A stretch of 7,692 bases of DNA from an uncultured Fusobacterium sp. (GCA_900545035.1 UQXM01000086.1:1-7692), one strand, 5' to 3'; shown: positions 1-6,464, counted from the stretch's first letter. The notes: generated by a model not told the origin, from the letters alone. A program made the numbers and translations.

Positions 1-569
1 CATTTTAAAATTTCTGTATCATTTACATTAGTGGAAGCAAGATAAATCTTCCCTTTTAAGGCATTAATAATAATTTTAGTATAAGTTCCTTCTGCTAAAT
101 TAGTTGCTCCAAAATAATTAGAAAAACTAATAATATTAATATCATTTCTACCTCTTTTTTCTAACAGAATTTTAATAAAATAAGCAGAACTTAATTCTGG
201 TGAAACTAAAACAATTGTTTTCAATTTTTTTAGTGAGGTAAATTGGATATTTTCCAATAAGTCAGAGTAAGCATCACAAGGAGTTGCTAAAATAAAAGTT
301 TCCCATTCATCTAATATTTCTTTATAGTTTTGAATAATAGGTTTTACTTCAGTATTCCCATAAGCAATTAGTGGTAATTCAGTTTTAACTTTCCCTTCTA
401 AAATGAATTGTTCTTTTTTCAATTCTTCATAGAATTTTTGAGCTTTTAAACTATCTCTAATTTTTAAACCAACTTTATTAGAACCTTGTTTTCTTAAAGT
501 TAGATATAAATGAAGAGCAACTGGACCATTTCCAAAAATTAACACATTATTAATATTATTATTTTCCAT
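1..569 (-). CDS. cntM: Opine metallophore dehydrogenase, CntM family (partial, C-terminus off the left edge)
   Basis: This is the last enzyme of opine-type metallophore synthesis. The family reductively condenses a nicotianamine-like intermediate with an alpha-keto acid, using NAD(P)H, in the cytoplasm. About 189 residues are readable from the ATG at 569-567; the family is about 430 residues long, so the C-terminal half, including the catalytic His region, lies outside the window. The N-terminus has a Rossmann dinucleotide loop, GNGPVA (13-18). Further stretches match what I recall of S. aureus CntM: ATPCDAYSDLL (95-105), IISFSNYFGAT (146-156) and KIYLASTN (174-181). Arg38 aligns with S. aureus Arg33, and Ala155 aligns with Asp150. 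The ribosome site AAAGGAG lies within the last codons of the upstream cntL, whose stop is 3 bases before this ATG, so the two are probably translationally coupled. The family call is firm; the exact substrate is inferred. Confidence 0.88.
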   Translation of the reverse strand, partial: MENNNINNVLIFGNGPVALHLYLTLRKQGSNKVGLKIRDSLKAQKFYEELKKEQFILEGKVKTELPLIAYGNTEVKPIIQNYKEILDEWETFILATPCDAYSDLLENIQFTSLKKLKTIVLVSPELSSAYFIKILLEKRGRNDINIISFSNYFGATNLAEGTYTKIIINALKGKIYLASTNVNDTEILK

Positions 570-572
570 AGC

Positions 573-1349
573 TCACTCCTTTTCTAATAGAAGAGTATCA
601 TAAATAAAATCTCTATCTCTAATAACTGTTTTTATAAAAGTTTTTATTTCTTTTTGATATATTGGATAATTGAACAATTCCTTTAATTCATTCCCATAAC
701 GTAAAATTAGTTTAGTTGTAGCAGGAATAGTACTACGAATATTTTCTAAAATTTCACATTTTAAAGGAACTAAAGAAGCAATAATAATATGTGAATATTT
801 ATTTAAAGGTAAAGAAAATAGGTCATCTTCAAATATAATATTAGGAAATCCTAATTTTATGGCTACTTTTTTTGATAAGTCTAAAGCTTCCTTATCAATA
901 TCTACACAAGTAATCTCAGCTCCTGTTTCTTTTATAATAGTGAATGCAGTAATAGGCATAGATCCAGATCCTACAAACAAAATACGATCTTGTGAAGTCA
1001 TTTTATAATCATGGATTTCTTGTTTTACAGTAAGTTTTAGTTCTTCTCCATATTGAAAACAACTATTAGCATCTTCTAATATCTTTCTAGCTTCTTCTTT
1101 TTCAATAATACCAAGTATTTTAGTAGATAAATCTCTAATTGATATAACATATGTTCTAATATCTTTATTTTCAGCAACTTGAAAAAAAGCTAAATGATTA
1201 TCTTTCTTTATAATAAAAGAACATAATTCATCTATATTAGTTTTAAGCAGTTCAAAATTCTCCTCCATTTTTGTATTTTCATATAATTTTAGAGATTCTT
1301 TCAGTTTAAATTCTAATACTTTTAAATCAAATAATAATGATTTTGACAT
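573..1349 (-). CDS. cntL: Nicotianamine synthase-like metallophore enzyme, CntL family
   Basis: The predicted role is transfer of the 2-aminobutanoate group of S-adenosylmethionine to histidine, giving the xNA (D-His) or yNA (L-His) intermediate that CntM then uses. The protein is 258 residues, close to the length of known CntL proteins. An N-terminal helical part of about 115 residues precedes a methyltransferase-like Rossmann fold. That fold has the nicotianamine-synthase SAM loop FVGSGSMPIT (125-134), an acidic strand end CVDID (148-152), and a conserved RYGN near 217-220. The ATG at 1349-1347 is chosen because AAGGAGGGG ends 6 bases before it. An in-frame TTG 24 bases further upstream lacks a ribosome site. 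The gene is followed after 3 bases by cntM. No cntK-type racemase precedes it, because an IS110 element lies there. Histidine stereochemistry cannot be read from this sequence. Plant-type nicotianamine synthase is less likely given the short length and the cntM partner. Confidence 0.87.
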   Translation of the reverse strand: MSKSLLFDLKVLEFKLKESLKLYENTKMEENFELLKTNIDELCSFIIKKDNHLAFFQVAENKDIRTYVISIRDLSTKILGIIEKEEARKILEDANSCFQYGEELKLTVKQEIHDYKMTSQDRILFVGSGSMPITAFTIIKETGAEITCVDIDKEALDLSKKVAIKLGFPNIIFEDDLFSLPLNKYSHIIIASLVPLKCEILENIRSTIPATTKLILRYGNELKELFNYPIYQKEIKTFIKTVIRDRDFIYDTLLLEKE

Positions 1350-1429
1350 ATTTATCCCCTCCTTATTTGTCAATTTTTTATCAAGATAAACTCAATGTTC
1401 ACAGCACTTAAATTTTTTTATTTTTCACA

Positions 1430-1456
1430 AATAATCGCTTAATTATGAAGATTATT
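1430..1456. repeat. Short inverted repeat upstream of cntL
   Basis: AATAATC (1430-1436) and GATTATT (1450-1456) are perfect 7-base inverted arms, with a further AA/TT pairing possible around a GC bulge. The pair lies about 80 bases upstream of the cntL start, in the stretch between the insertion sequence and cntL. It could be a protein-binding dyad or a chance AT-rich match. The rest of the stretch from 1365 to 1460 shows no ORF and no convincing promoter. Confidence 0.3.
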
Positions 1457-1460
1457 GCCT

Positions 1461-1721
1461 TTTATTTTAAATTTTTACATAACAAAATTGAACGTCTCTT
1501 TTATTTTTAGATATGAAGGCTTATTTCTCAAAAATTTTATGGATACTAACATCCTATTTCTATCTGGTTCTTTAACCTAAATTCCTTCGTTCTGTATCTC
1601 CATAATTTGAGTGTCTTTTTGCTCCTTTGCTGAGTTCTTACTCTAATGGTATGAATATTAGACTTCTGCTCTTATTTGTTTTTTATGTTTATTTTAAATT
1701 TAAGCATTTTTCAATGAACGT
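1461..1721. repeat. Imperfect 34-35 bp direct repeat pair flanking the IS 3' non-coding segment
   Basis: The copies are 1461-1495 and 1688-1721, in the same orientation. The first 14 bases are identical (TTTATTTTAAATTT) and both end in TGAACGT; the middle is diverged apart from a shared CAT. By eye about 26 of 35 positions agree. They bracket the roughly 190-base structured segment that follows the transposase gene. They may relate to the IS end, to a duplicated end, or to a former tandem insertion; the sequence alone does not decide. Confidence 0.5.
1500..1687 (-). ncRNA. Candidate IS110-family guide (bridge/seek) RNA region
   Basis: This stretch downstream of the transposase has no ORF and is visibly richer in G and C than the AT-tracts on both sides. 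It contains a run of small stem-loops: 1642-1647 with 1657-1662 (TCTAAT/ATTAGA, 9-base loop), 1632-1635 with 1640-1643 (GAGT/ACTC), 1566-1569 with 1574-1577 (GGTT/AACC), and 1541-1544 with 1551-1554 (GGAT/ATCC). The first two share two bases, so they are alternatives. IS110-family elements encode a structured guide RNA in a non-coding end, upstream of the transposase in the IS110 group and downstream in the IS1111 group. The upstream flank here is only about 100 bases, so the downstream side is the better host. The limits given are approximate, and no guide-target match could be demonstrated. Confidence 0.4.
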
Positions 1722-1736
1722 TTACCTTAAATTTAA
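1694..1736 (-). repeat. 11-bp perfect inverted repeat just after the transposase stop
   Basis: TTAAATTTAAG (1694-1704) pairs with CTTAAATTTAA (1726-1736) around a 21-base loop. On the minus strand the loop holds a second small hairpin, CATT-GAAA-AATG. The stem is entirely A/T except one closing pair and has no U-tract, so it is a poor intrinsic terminator. It begins 14 bases after the transposase stop and overlaps one copy of the direct repeat. It may mark the start of the IS non-coding RNA or an end-recognition structure. Confidence 0.45.
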
Positions 1737-1750
1737 TTTTTTTAGCTTTT

Positions 1751-3025
1751 TTAAGCTGCTACAGGTCTTTTTATATCATGTAACATCTTAGTTTCATCAT
1801 ATTTAATTCCTTTTGATAAAATTGTAAAAAATATCCTAATCATTTTACAGCAAATAGCTGTAAGTGCTTGTTTTTTCTTTAGAGGATTATCTTTACGTTC
1901 TATGTAGTAATTATATATTGATGAAAACTCTTTATTAAAACCGATTAATGGAATAGTTGCTCTAAACAAAATAGTTCTTAATTTTTTTCTTCCTCTTTTA
2001 CTTATTCTGGTTAAACCTTTATGTTTACCTGAACTATTTTCTTTAAGAGCTAATCCAGCATATTTTTGTACTTGTTTAGCAGATTTAAAACGTCTTATAT
2101 CCCCTACTTCAGCAACAAAAGATATAGCTGTTGCTATTCCAATTCCTTTTATTTCTGCGATTTCCTTTATCATAGGAATTTTCTCGCATAATTTATTTAA
2201 CTCTTCTGTTATTGAGTTCAATTGATTTTGCTTATATTCATAATCTTCAATTAAAAGTTTTATTTCAAATCTGGCTGAAGAAGTTATATTTTTACACCCA
2301 ATACTTTTTTTAGCAGCTTCTTCCAGTTTTTTCGCTTTATCCAAACCAACTGCTCTAAGTTTAGTTTGTTTCCAACGCTCAACTATTCCTTCACTTCCTA
2401 ATTCTACAATATCTTTTGGTAAAGGTGTTTCTTTTAAAAGTAAAAAACCACTTTTAGAATCTATTGAAGAATATATATTTTCATATTCAGGAAAATATAT
2501 ACTTAACCATCTATGAATTTTATTTTTAATTGAAATTATTTGTTGTGTTATATCATTTTTTAATTTATCAGCTACTCTTAATTCTCCATAAATTCCTTCA
2601 GGAATATATGGAAAACTATATCTACCATCAATTACCAATTTAGCAATTATTTTAGGATCTTTTGAATCATTTTTAGTTTGTAAATTATCATCTAACTCCT
2701 TACTTTGTTTAACATGATAAGGATTAACTATTGCAATAGTGATATTATTTTCTTTTAATAATTCACCTAAAGAAAACCAGTAGTGTCCTGTAGGCTCTAA
2801 TCCTGCGATTACTTTACTCTTATTATATTTACAGCATAAATCATTAACCCACAAAACAAAACTTTGAAATCCTTCAAAAGAATTTTTAAACTTAAATACT
2901 TTAGAAAGTTCTAAGCCACTCCAATCAAAAGCTCTCGCATAATGAGTATTACTTCCTACATCAATACCAAGCACTAAAGTTCCTTCTGTTACTTGACTAA
3001 TTTTAAAATTTTGGTTACAATTCAT
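1751..3025 (-). CDS. IS110-family DEDD transposase
   Basis: This is the recombinase of the insertion sequence, which acts on DNA with a guide RNA. At 424 residues it is a normal full-length member with no internal stops. The N-terminal RuvC-like DEDD domain shows GIDVGSNTHYA (Asp22), GLEPTGHYW (Glu77) and NDSKDPK (Asp120 and Asp123). A coiled-coil-like middle follows. The C-terminal transposase domain has a helix-hairpin-helix-like EIKGIGIATA (291-300), then KYAGLALKENSSG (321-333), whose Ser331/Ser332 are at the position of the family's catalytic serine. A basic stretch, SKRGRKKLR (342-350), comes next. The ATG at 3025-3023 has a near-perfect ribosome site, AAGGAGG, 7 bases upstream; this site is part of a predicted hairpin. 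All catalytic residues are present, so the element is probably active. Assignment to the IS110 or IS1111 group is uncertain; the long 3' flank favours the IS1111 arrangement. Confidence 0.95.
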   Translation of the reverse strand: MNCNQNFKISQVTEGTLVLGIDVGSNTHYARAFDWSGLELSKVFKFKNSFEGFQSFVLWVNDLCCKYNKSKVIAGLEPTGHYWFSLGELLKENNITIAIVNPYHVKQSKELDDNLQTKNDSKDPKIIAKLVIDGRYSFPYIPEGIYGELRVADKLKNDITQQIISIKNKIHRWLSIYFPEYENIYSSIDSKSGFLLLKETPLPKDIVELGSEGIVERWKQTKLRAVGLDKAKKLEEAAKKSIGCKNITSSARFEIKLLIEDYEYKQNQLNSITEELNKLCEKIPMIKEIAEIKGIGIATAISFVAEVGDIRRFKSAKQVQKYAGLALKENSSGKHKGLTRISKRGRKKLRTILFRATIPLIGFNKEFSSIYNYYIERKDNPLKKKQALTAICCKMIRIFFTILSKGIKYDETKMLHDIKRPVAA

Positions 3026-3028
3026 TTG

Positions 3029-3087
3029 GATACCTCCTTGTAGATATTTTTAAAGATTGAACTACTTTAATTTTACATTGAGGTATC
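3029..3087 (-). promoter_or_regulatory. Hairpin masking the transposase ribosome-binding site
   Basis: In the transcript, GATACCTC (3087-3080) is exactly complementary to GAGGTATC (3036-3029), which contains the core of the transposase Shine-Dalgarno sequence. A nested helix GTAG/CTAC (3065-3062 with 3043-3040) would help close the 43-base loop. Folded, the structure hides the ribosome site. Comparable masking is known for other insertion sequences such as IS200 and IS10, where it stops read-through transcripts from making transposase. Here the element sits inside an operon in the sense direction, so such control would matter. Confidence 0.5.
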
Positions 3088-3153
3088 TTTTTTTGTTACT
3101 ATTTTTTTATTATACAGGAATGCTCCCTTTTTCTTTTAAAATTTTAATAAATA

Positions 3154-4557
3154 TTAAACTTTTTTTTGTAACCAAATTCCTTTTTGAATTCTATACTGTG
3201 CTAATAACATTTTTAAAAATTCATCACTAAAAAAAGCTATCCAAATTCCTACTAATCCAAATTTCCAAATAAAAGCAAAAATATATGCTAAACAAGGGCG
3301 TAATATTGCACTAATAAATAAAGAATAAATTGCAATAAAACGATTATCTCCTGCCCCTCGCAATACTCCAGCTGTTACCTGTGCCTGTGTTTGAGGAATA
3401 ATTAATAAAGAAATAATCATCATAACACTACTTCCTAATAATATTACTCGCTCATCTGAAATCATTAGAGAAAAAATAGAATTTTTTAACAGATAAAAAA
3501 TAATCCCTACAAAAATAGAAATCCACAAACCTGAATATTGTGCAGCTCTCATATATAGAATAGCCAAGTCTTTCCTTTTTTCTCCTAATTTTCTTCCTGT
3601 AAAAGAAGCACTAGCAGCACTCATTCCAACTCCAAAATAATAATATAAATCCCATAAAAGAATACAATAGTGATGTGTTCCCATTGCAACTGTCCCAAGA
3701 CTTGCTATCATTCTAGCAAAAATAAACAAACCTATTCTTTCAAAAATATGTTCTAAGAAAGAGTTTGTCCCAATTTCTTGAAGTGGAGCTAATACTTTTT
3801 TAGTAAAATGATAGCTTCCTTTTTTTAGAATATTGATTCCATAATCACCTTTTGTAACAGAATATAAAAGTATAATAAAAATAACTGCATTTCCAATAAC
3901 AGTAGCAATAGCAGCTCCTTGTATTCCCATTTCAGGAAATCCATATTTTCCAAAAATTAAAAGATAATTTAAAAGCACATTTAAAGCATTTCCAATCATT
4001 CCTGATATTAAAACTATTTTTGTGTTTCCAACTCCAATTTGTGCAGAGCTTAATACAACACATAGAGCCTTAAAAAAAACAGAAAGTGCAATATATTGAA
4101 AATAAATACTTGCATATTCTATATAATCTTCATTAGCTCCTGCAAATGAAACAATATTTTTAGAAAAAATAAAACTCAAACACACAAAAAGAAAATATAA
4201 AAGTCCTAATAATAAAAGAGATTGCTTAATACAACTGTTTATTCCTTCTTCATCTCCTTCGCCTTTTCTCCTTGCTACAATTGCAGTTATTGCAACACCT
4301 GCTGCACTAACAATCATTTGTAAAATCATTTTTGGTTGACTTACAATACCAACTGCTGCTGCTTTTTCTATACCTAACATTCCTACCATAATTAAATCAG
4401 CAAGTAACATTAAGTTTAGTAAAACTCCCTCTATTGCAGCTGGAAATGCTACTTTCCAATATTCTTTATTTATTGTTTTTTTATCTGGGATCTCTTGTTC
4501 TGTTTTTTCTTGTTTTAATAAAACAGATGAAGAGAAAAACTGTATTAATGAAATCAT
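3154..4557 (-). CDS. MATE-family efflux protein, candidate metallophore exporter
   Basis: This is an inner-membrane multidrug/toxin-extrusion (NorM/DinF-type) protein of 467 residues, normal for the family, with about 12 hydrophobic segments in two related halves. The N-half has ADLIMVG (53-59) after the first helix and an AQIGVGNT segment. The C-half has the matching QAQVTAGVLRGAGDNR (391-406), a typical MATE repeat signature. A polar tail of about 30 residues precedes the first helix. The ATG at 4557-4555 is preferred over a GTG 9 bases upstream because AGGTGG lies 5 bases before it. The gene starts 11 bases after the ATPase stop, so it is in the importer operon. Family members use sodium or proton gradients. 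The position next to an importer and cntLM suggests that it secretes the newly made metallophore, which is inference. A general drug-efflux role cannot be excluded. Confidence 0.9.
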   Translation of the reverse strand: MISLIQFFSSSVLLKQEKTEQEIPDKKTINKEYWKVAFPAAIEGVLLNLMLLADLIMVGMLGIEKAAAVGIVSQPKMILQMIVSAAGVAITAIVARRKGEGDEEGINSCIKQSLLLLGLLYFLFVCLSFIFSKNIVSFAGANEDYIEYASIYFQYIALSVFFKALCVVLSSAQIGVGNTKIVLISGMIGNALNVLLNYLLIFGKYGFPEMGIQGAAIATVIGNAVIFIILLYSVTKGDYGINILKKGSYHFTKKVLAPLQEIGTNSFLEHIFERIGLFIFARMIASLGTVAMGTHHYCILLWDLYYYFGVGMSAASASFTGRKLGEKRKDLAILYMRAAQYSGLWISIFVGIIFYLLKNSIFSLMISDERVILLGSSVMMIISLLIIPQTQAQVTAGVLRGAGDNRFIAIYSLFISAILRPCLAYIFAFIWKFGLVGIWIAFFSDEFLKMLLAQYRIQKGIWLQKKV

Positions 4558-4568
4558 AATCTCCACCT

Positions 4569-5333
4569 CTATTCATTAATAGTAGAAATTGGTGTTACTG
4601 TAATATATCCTTTTTCACTACGGCTAACATCCAATTTTACTTCATATACTTTTTCTAATAGTTCTGGTCTAATAACTTCTTGGACTGTTCCTTGTTTCAT
4701 AGAATATCCTTCATGAAGTAACAATAATTGATCACTATATCTAGTTGCTAATGCAATATCATGTAATACAAGTATTGTAATAGCATTTGTTTTCTTTGTA
4801 TAATTTCTTGCAATTTCCATTACTTGTAACTGATGTTTTAAATCTAAAGCACTTGTTGGTTCATCTAAAAGCAGTACTTTTGGAGCAGATACTAGAGCTT
4901 GTGCCATAATAACCATTTGCTTTTGTCCTCCACTTAAACTAGAAAACTTAGTATAACTCAAAGGAGTTAAATGCAATTCTTCTAAAATTTGAGCAACTGC
5001 ATCTAAATGTACTTTTTCTACTTTCCATGTTAAATCTTTTACTCTTCCTAAAAGTACCATTTCAAAAACGGTTAAATTTACTATATTGACTGACATTTGA
5101 GGAACATAGGTAATACTTTCTCTAAATGTTTTTACTTCCGAATCCTGTATAATTTTAATTTCACCATGATGACTAATTAATTTTGCAATTGCTTTTAAAA
5201 TAGTTGTTTTTCCTGTTCCATTAGGTCCGATAAGAGAAATTACATCTCCTCCATTAAAAACACAACTAACATCTTTTATTACCTCTTTTTTTCCATAATT
5301 GACTGCAATATTTTTAATTTCTAACTGTAACAT
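4569..5333 (-). CDS. ABC transporter ATP-binding protein, FecE/BtuD family (metal-chelate importer)
   Basis: This cytoplasmic ATPase powers uptake of a metal chelate and is expected to work as a homodimer under the adjacent permease. It has 254 residues, typical for the family. It carries Walker A GPNGTGKTT (36-44), the signature LSGGQ (133-137), Walker B VLLLDEP (153-159) and the switch His191 in VLHDIA. Walker A has Thr in place of the usual Ala and Ser, a conservative change that keeps the Lys. The ATG at 5333-5331 is chosen over a GTG 9 bases upstream because AAAGGTG lies 6 bases before the ATG. The start is 1 base after the permease stop, and the MATE gene follows after 11 bases, so the three are co-transcribed. 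Iron-siderophore, heme or cobalamin ATPases look alike; the metallophore link comes from the neighbours. Confidence 0.93.
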   Translation of the reverse strand: MLQLEIKNIAVNYGKKEVIKDVSCVFNGGDVISLIGPNGTGKTTILKAIAKLISHHGEIKIIQDSEVKTFRESITYVPQMSVNIVNLTVFEMVLLGRVKDLTWKVEKVHLDAVAQILEELHLTPLSYTKFSSLSGGQKQMVIMAQALVSAPKVLLLDEPTSALDLKHQLQVMEIARNYTKKTNAITILVLHDIALATRYSDQLLLLHEGYSMKQGTVQEVIRPELLEKVYEVKLDVSRSEKGYITVTPISTINE

Positions 5334-5334
5334 A

Positions 5335-6372
5335 TTAAACACCTTTCCTTATAATTAAAAATACTAAGAATGGAACTCCTACTAAAGATGTAACAATTCC
5401 AATTGGAATAATTATTCCTGGAATTATAAGTTTTGCTAAAATAGAAGCAAATGTAATTAGAAGAACTCCAAATAAAGAAGCCATTGGAGCTAAATATCTT
5501 TGATCTTCTCCTGCAAAATATCTTGCAAAATGGGGTGCTACTAAGCCTATGAAGCCAATAGTTCCAACAAAAGCAACTGCTCCTGCTGTAAGTAAAGAAC
5601 TTATTAAAAATACATGCAATCTAACTCTATCTGTATCAATTCCTAAACTTTTTGCTCTTTCTTCTCCTGCAGACAATGCTGTTAACTTCCAAGCATAACG
5701 TGAAAGTAATAAAGCACACAAAATGAAAATAAAACCACTTGCAAATACTCCTACCCAAGTAGCTTTTAATAAACTACCAAACATCCAATAGACAATTTGT
5801 CCTGCTACTTCTGGTGTAGAACGAAATTGAACCAAAGATAACAGCGCTTGGAAAAAGAAATGTGTTACAATTCCAAAAAGTACCATAGATTGAGCACGCA
5901 TTCCTTTTACTTTTCCTAAAAAATAAATTGCCATAGTTCCTGTCAATGTCATCATAAATGCCATAAAAGGTGCATTTACCCAAGGTATATTTTTAAAAGG
6001 GAAACCTGAAATAAATGCAATAGCTGCCCCAAATCCTGCTGCTGAAGATACTCCTAACGTATAAGGACTTGCTAAAGGATTTGCTAAAATTGTTTGCATT
6101 TGTGTTCCTGCTAGTCCTAAAGAAGCTCCGACTGTTAAACAGATTAAAGTCATAGGTAATCTTATATTCCAAATAATAGAAGTTTCTATACTTTTTACCC
6201 CAGGACCTTGCCACAATACTACAATAATATCTTTTAAACTCATTCCAGAAGAACCAATAAATAAATCAAATAATAATGCAATTAAAATAGCAATTAATGT
6301 AAATAAAGAAGTTAATCTTCTTTTCTGATTTATCTTCCTATACATTTCTTCTCCTGTTAATTTATGTTCCAT
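5335..6372 (-). CDS. ABC transporter permease, FecCD/BtuC family (metal-chelate importer)
   Basis: This is the membrane channel of the importer, 345 residues with about 10 transmembrane segments after a basic cytoplasmic start (first helix about 22-40). Family features include RLPMTL (71-76), NPLASPYTLGVSSAAGFG (98-115), GEERAKSLGI (236-245), which contacts the ATPase, and GFIGLVAPHFAR (273-284). There is one permease gene, so a homodimer is expected. The ATG at 6372-6370 has a strong AGGAGGAGG-type ribosome site just upstream. The stop is 1 base before the ATPase start, and a long hairpin separates this gene from the binding-protein gene. Family assignment is firm. The ligand is inferred to be the opine metallophore complex made by cntLM. 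Confidence 0.93.
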   Translation of the reverse strand: MEHKLTGEEMYRKINQKRRLTSLFTLIAILIALLFDLFIGSSGMSLKDIIVVLWQGPGVKSIETSIIWNIRLPMTLICLTVGASLGLAGTQMQTILANPLASPYTLGVSSAAGFGAAIAFISGFPFKNIPWVNAPFMAFMMTLTGTMAIYFLGKVKGMRAQSMVLFGIVTHFFFQALLSLVQFRSTPEVAGQIVYWMFGSLLKATWVGVFASGFIFILCALLLSRYAWKLTALSAGEERAKSLGIDTDRVRLHVFLISSLLTAGAVAFVGTIGFIGLVAPHFARYFAGEDQRYLAPMASLFGVLLITFASILAKLIIPGIIIPIGIVTSLVGVPFLVFLIIRKGV

Positions 6373-6388
6373 TCTATCCTCCTCCTTT

Positions 6389-6437
6389 AGAGAAAAAGGA
6401 CTGTTACATTAAATAAATTTGTAATAGTCCTTTCTCT
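6389..6437 (-). terminator. Intercistronic hairpin between binding-protein and permease genes
   Basis: On the minus strand, GGACTATTACA (6430-6420) pairs with TGTAACAGTCC (6408-6398) with one A-C mismatch. The helix can extend through AGAGAAA (6437-6431) and TTTTTCTCT (6397-6389). The U-run directly after the GC-bearing stem looks like an intrinsic terminator or attenuator. Because the downstream genes are in the same direction and tightly packed, partial termination or 3'-end protection of the binding-protein mRNA is more likely than a full stop. That would give more binding protein than permease, a usual need for such importers. Confidence 0.7.
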
Positions 6438-6464
6438 TTTATATTTTACTTCAATGTTAGCTTT

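Larger units (their letters stand above)
1461..3118 (-). mobile_element. IS110-family insertion sequence (approximate ends)
   Basis: One DEDD transposase gene is flanked by non-coding sequence on both sides: up to about 125 bases before its start and up to about 380 bases after its stop. The element sits between the MATE gene and cntL, in the same orientation as the operon. IS110 elements usually lack terminal inverted repeats and target duplications, and none are obvious, so the ends are estimates. The left limit is placed at the outer direct-repeat copy. The right limit is placed beside a consensus -10 hexamer TATAAT (3114-3109, minus strand) with no matching -35. A lone -10 near an IS end can become active when the ends join in a circular intermediate. 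A GC-richer block, GGGAGCATTCC, lies at 3127-3117. Confidence 0.7.

Noticed and set aside
1350..1373. Upstream TTG start giving CntL eight more residues
   Set aside because: There is no ribosome site before the TTG, while AAGGAGGGG sits 6 bases before the ATG at 1349 and inside the extra codons.
1365..1500. Promoter for cntLM, for example TTCAAT-17-TAAAAT near 1490-1462 or TGAACA-17-AAAAAT closer to cntL
   Set aside because: Only 3-4 of 6 consensus matches in at least one hexamer of each candidate, which is expected by chance in such AT-rich DNA. A perfect TTGACA at 1373-1368 has its spaced -10 inside the coding region, so it cannot serve cntL.
1500..1750. Remnant of a cntK racemase or other broken gene between the transposase and cntL
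   Set aside because: No reading frame on either strand gives a recognisable protein segment; stops are frequent, and the visible pattern is stem-loops and AT-repeats.
5774..6214. Two short ORFs (5774-5983 and 5993-6214) inside the permease gene
   Set aside because: Both lie in other frames within a clear FecCD permease gene, have low-complexity translations rich in S, F, Y and N, and show no ribosome site; they are shadows of the permease gene.
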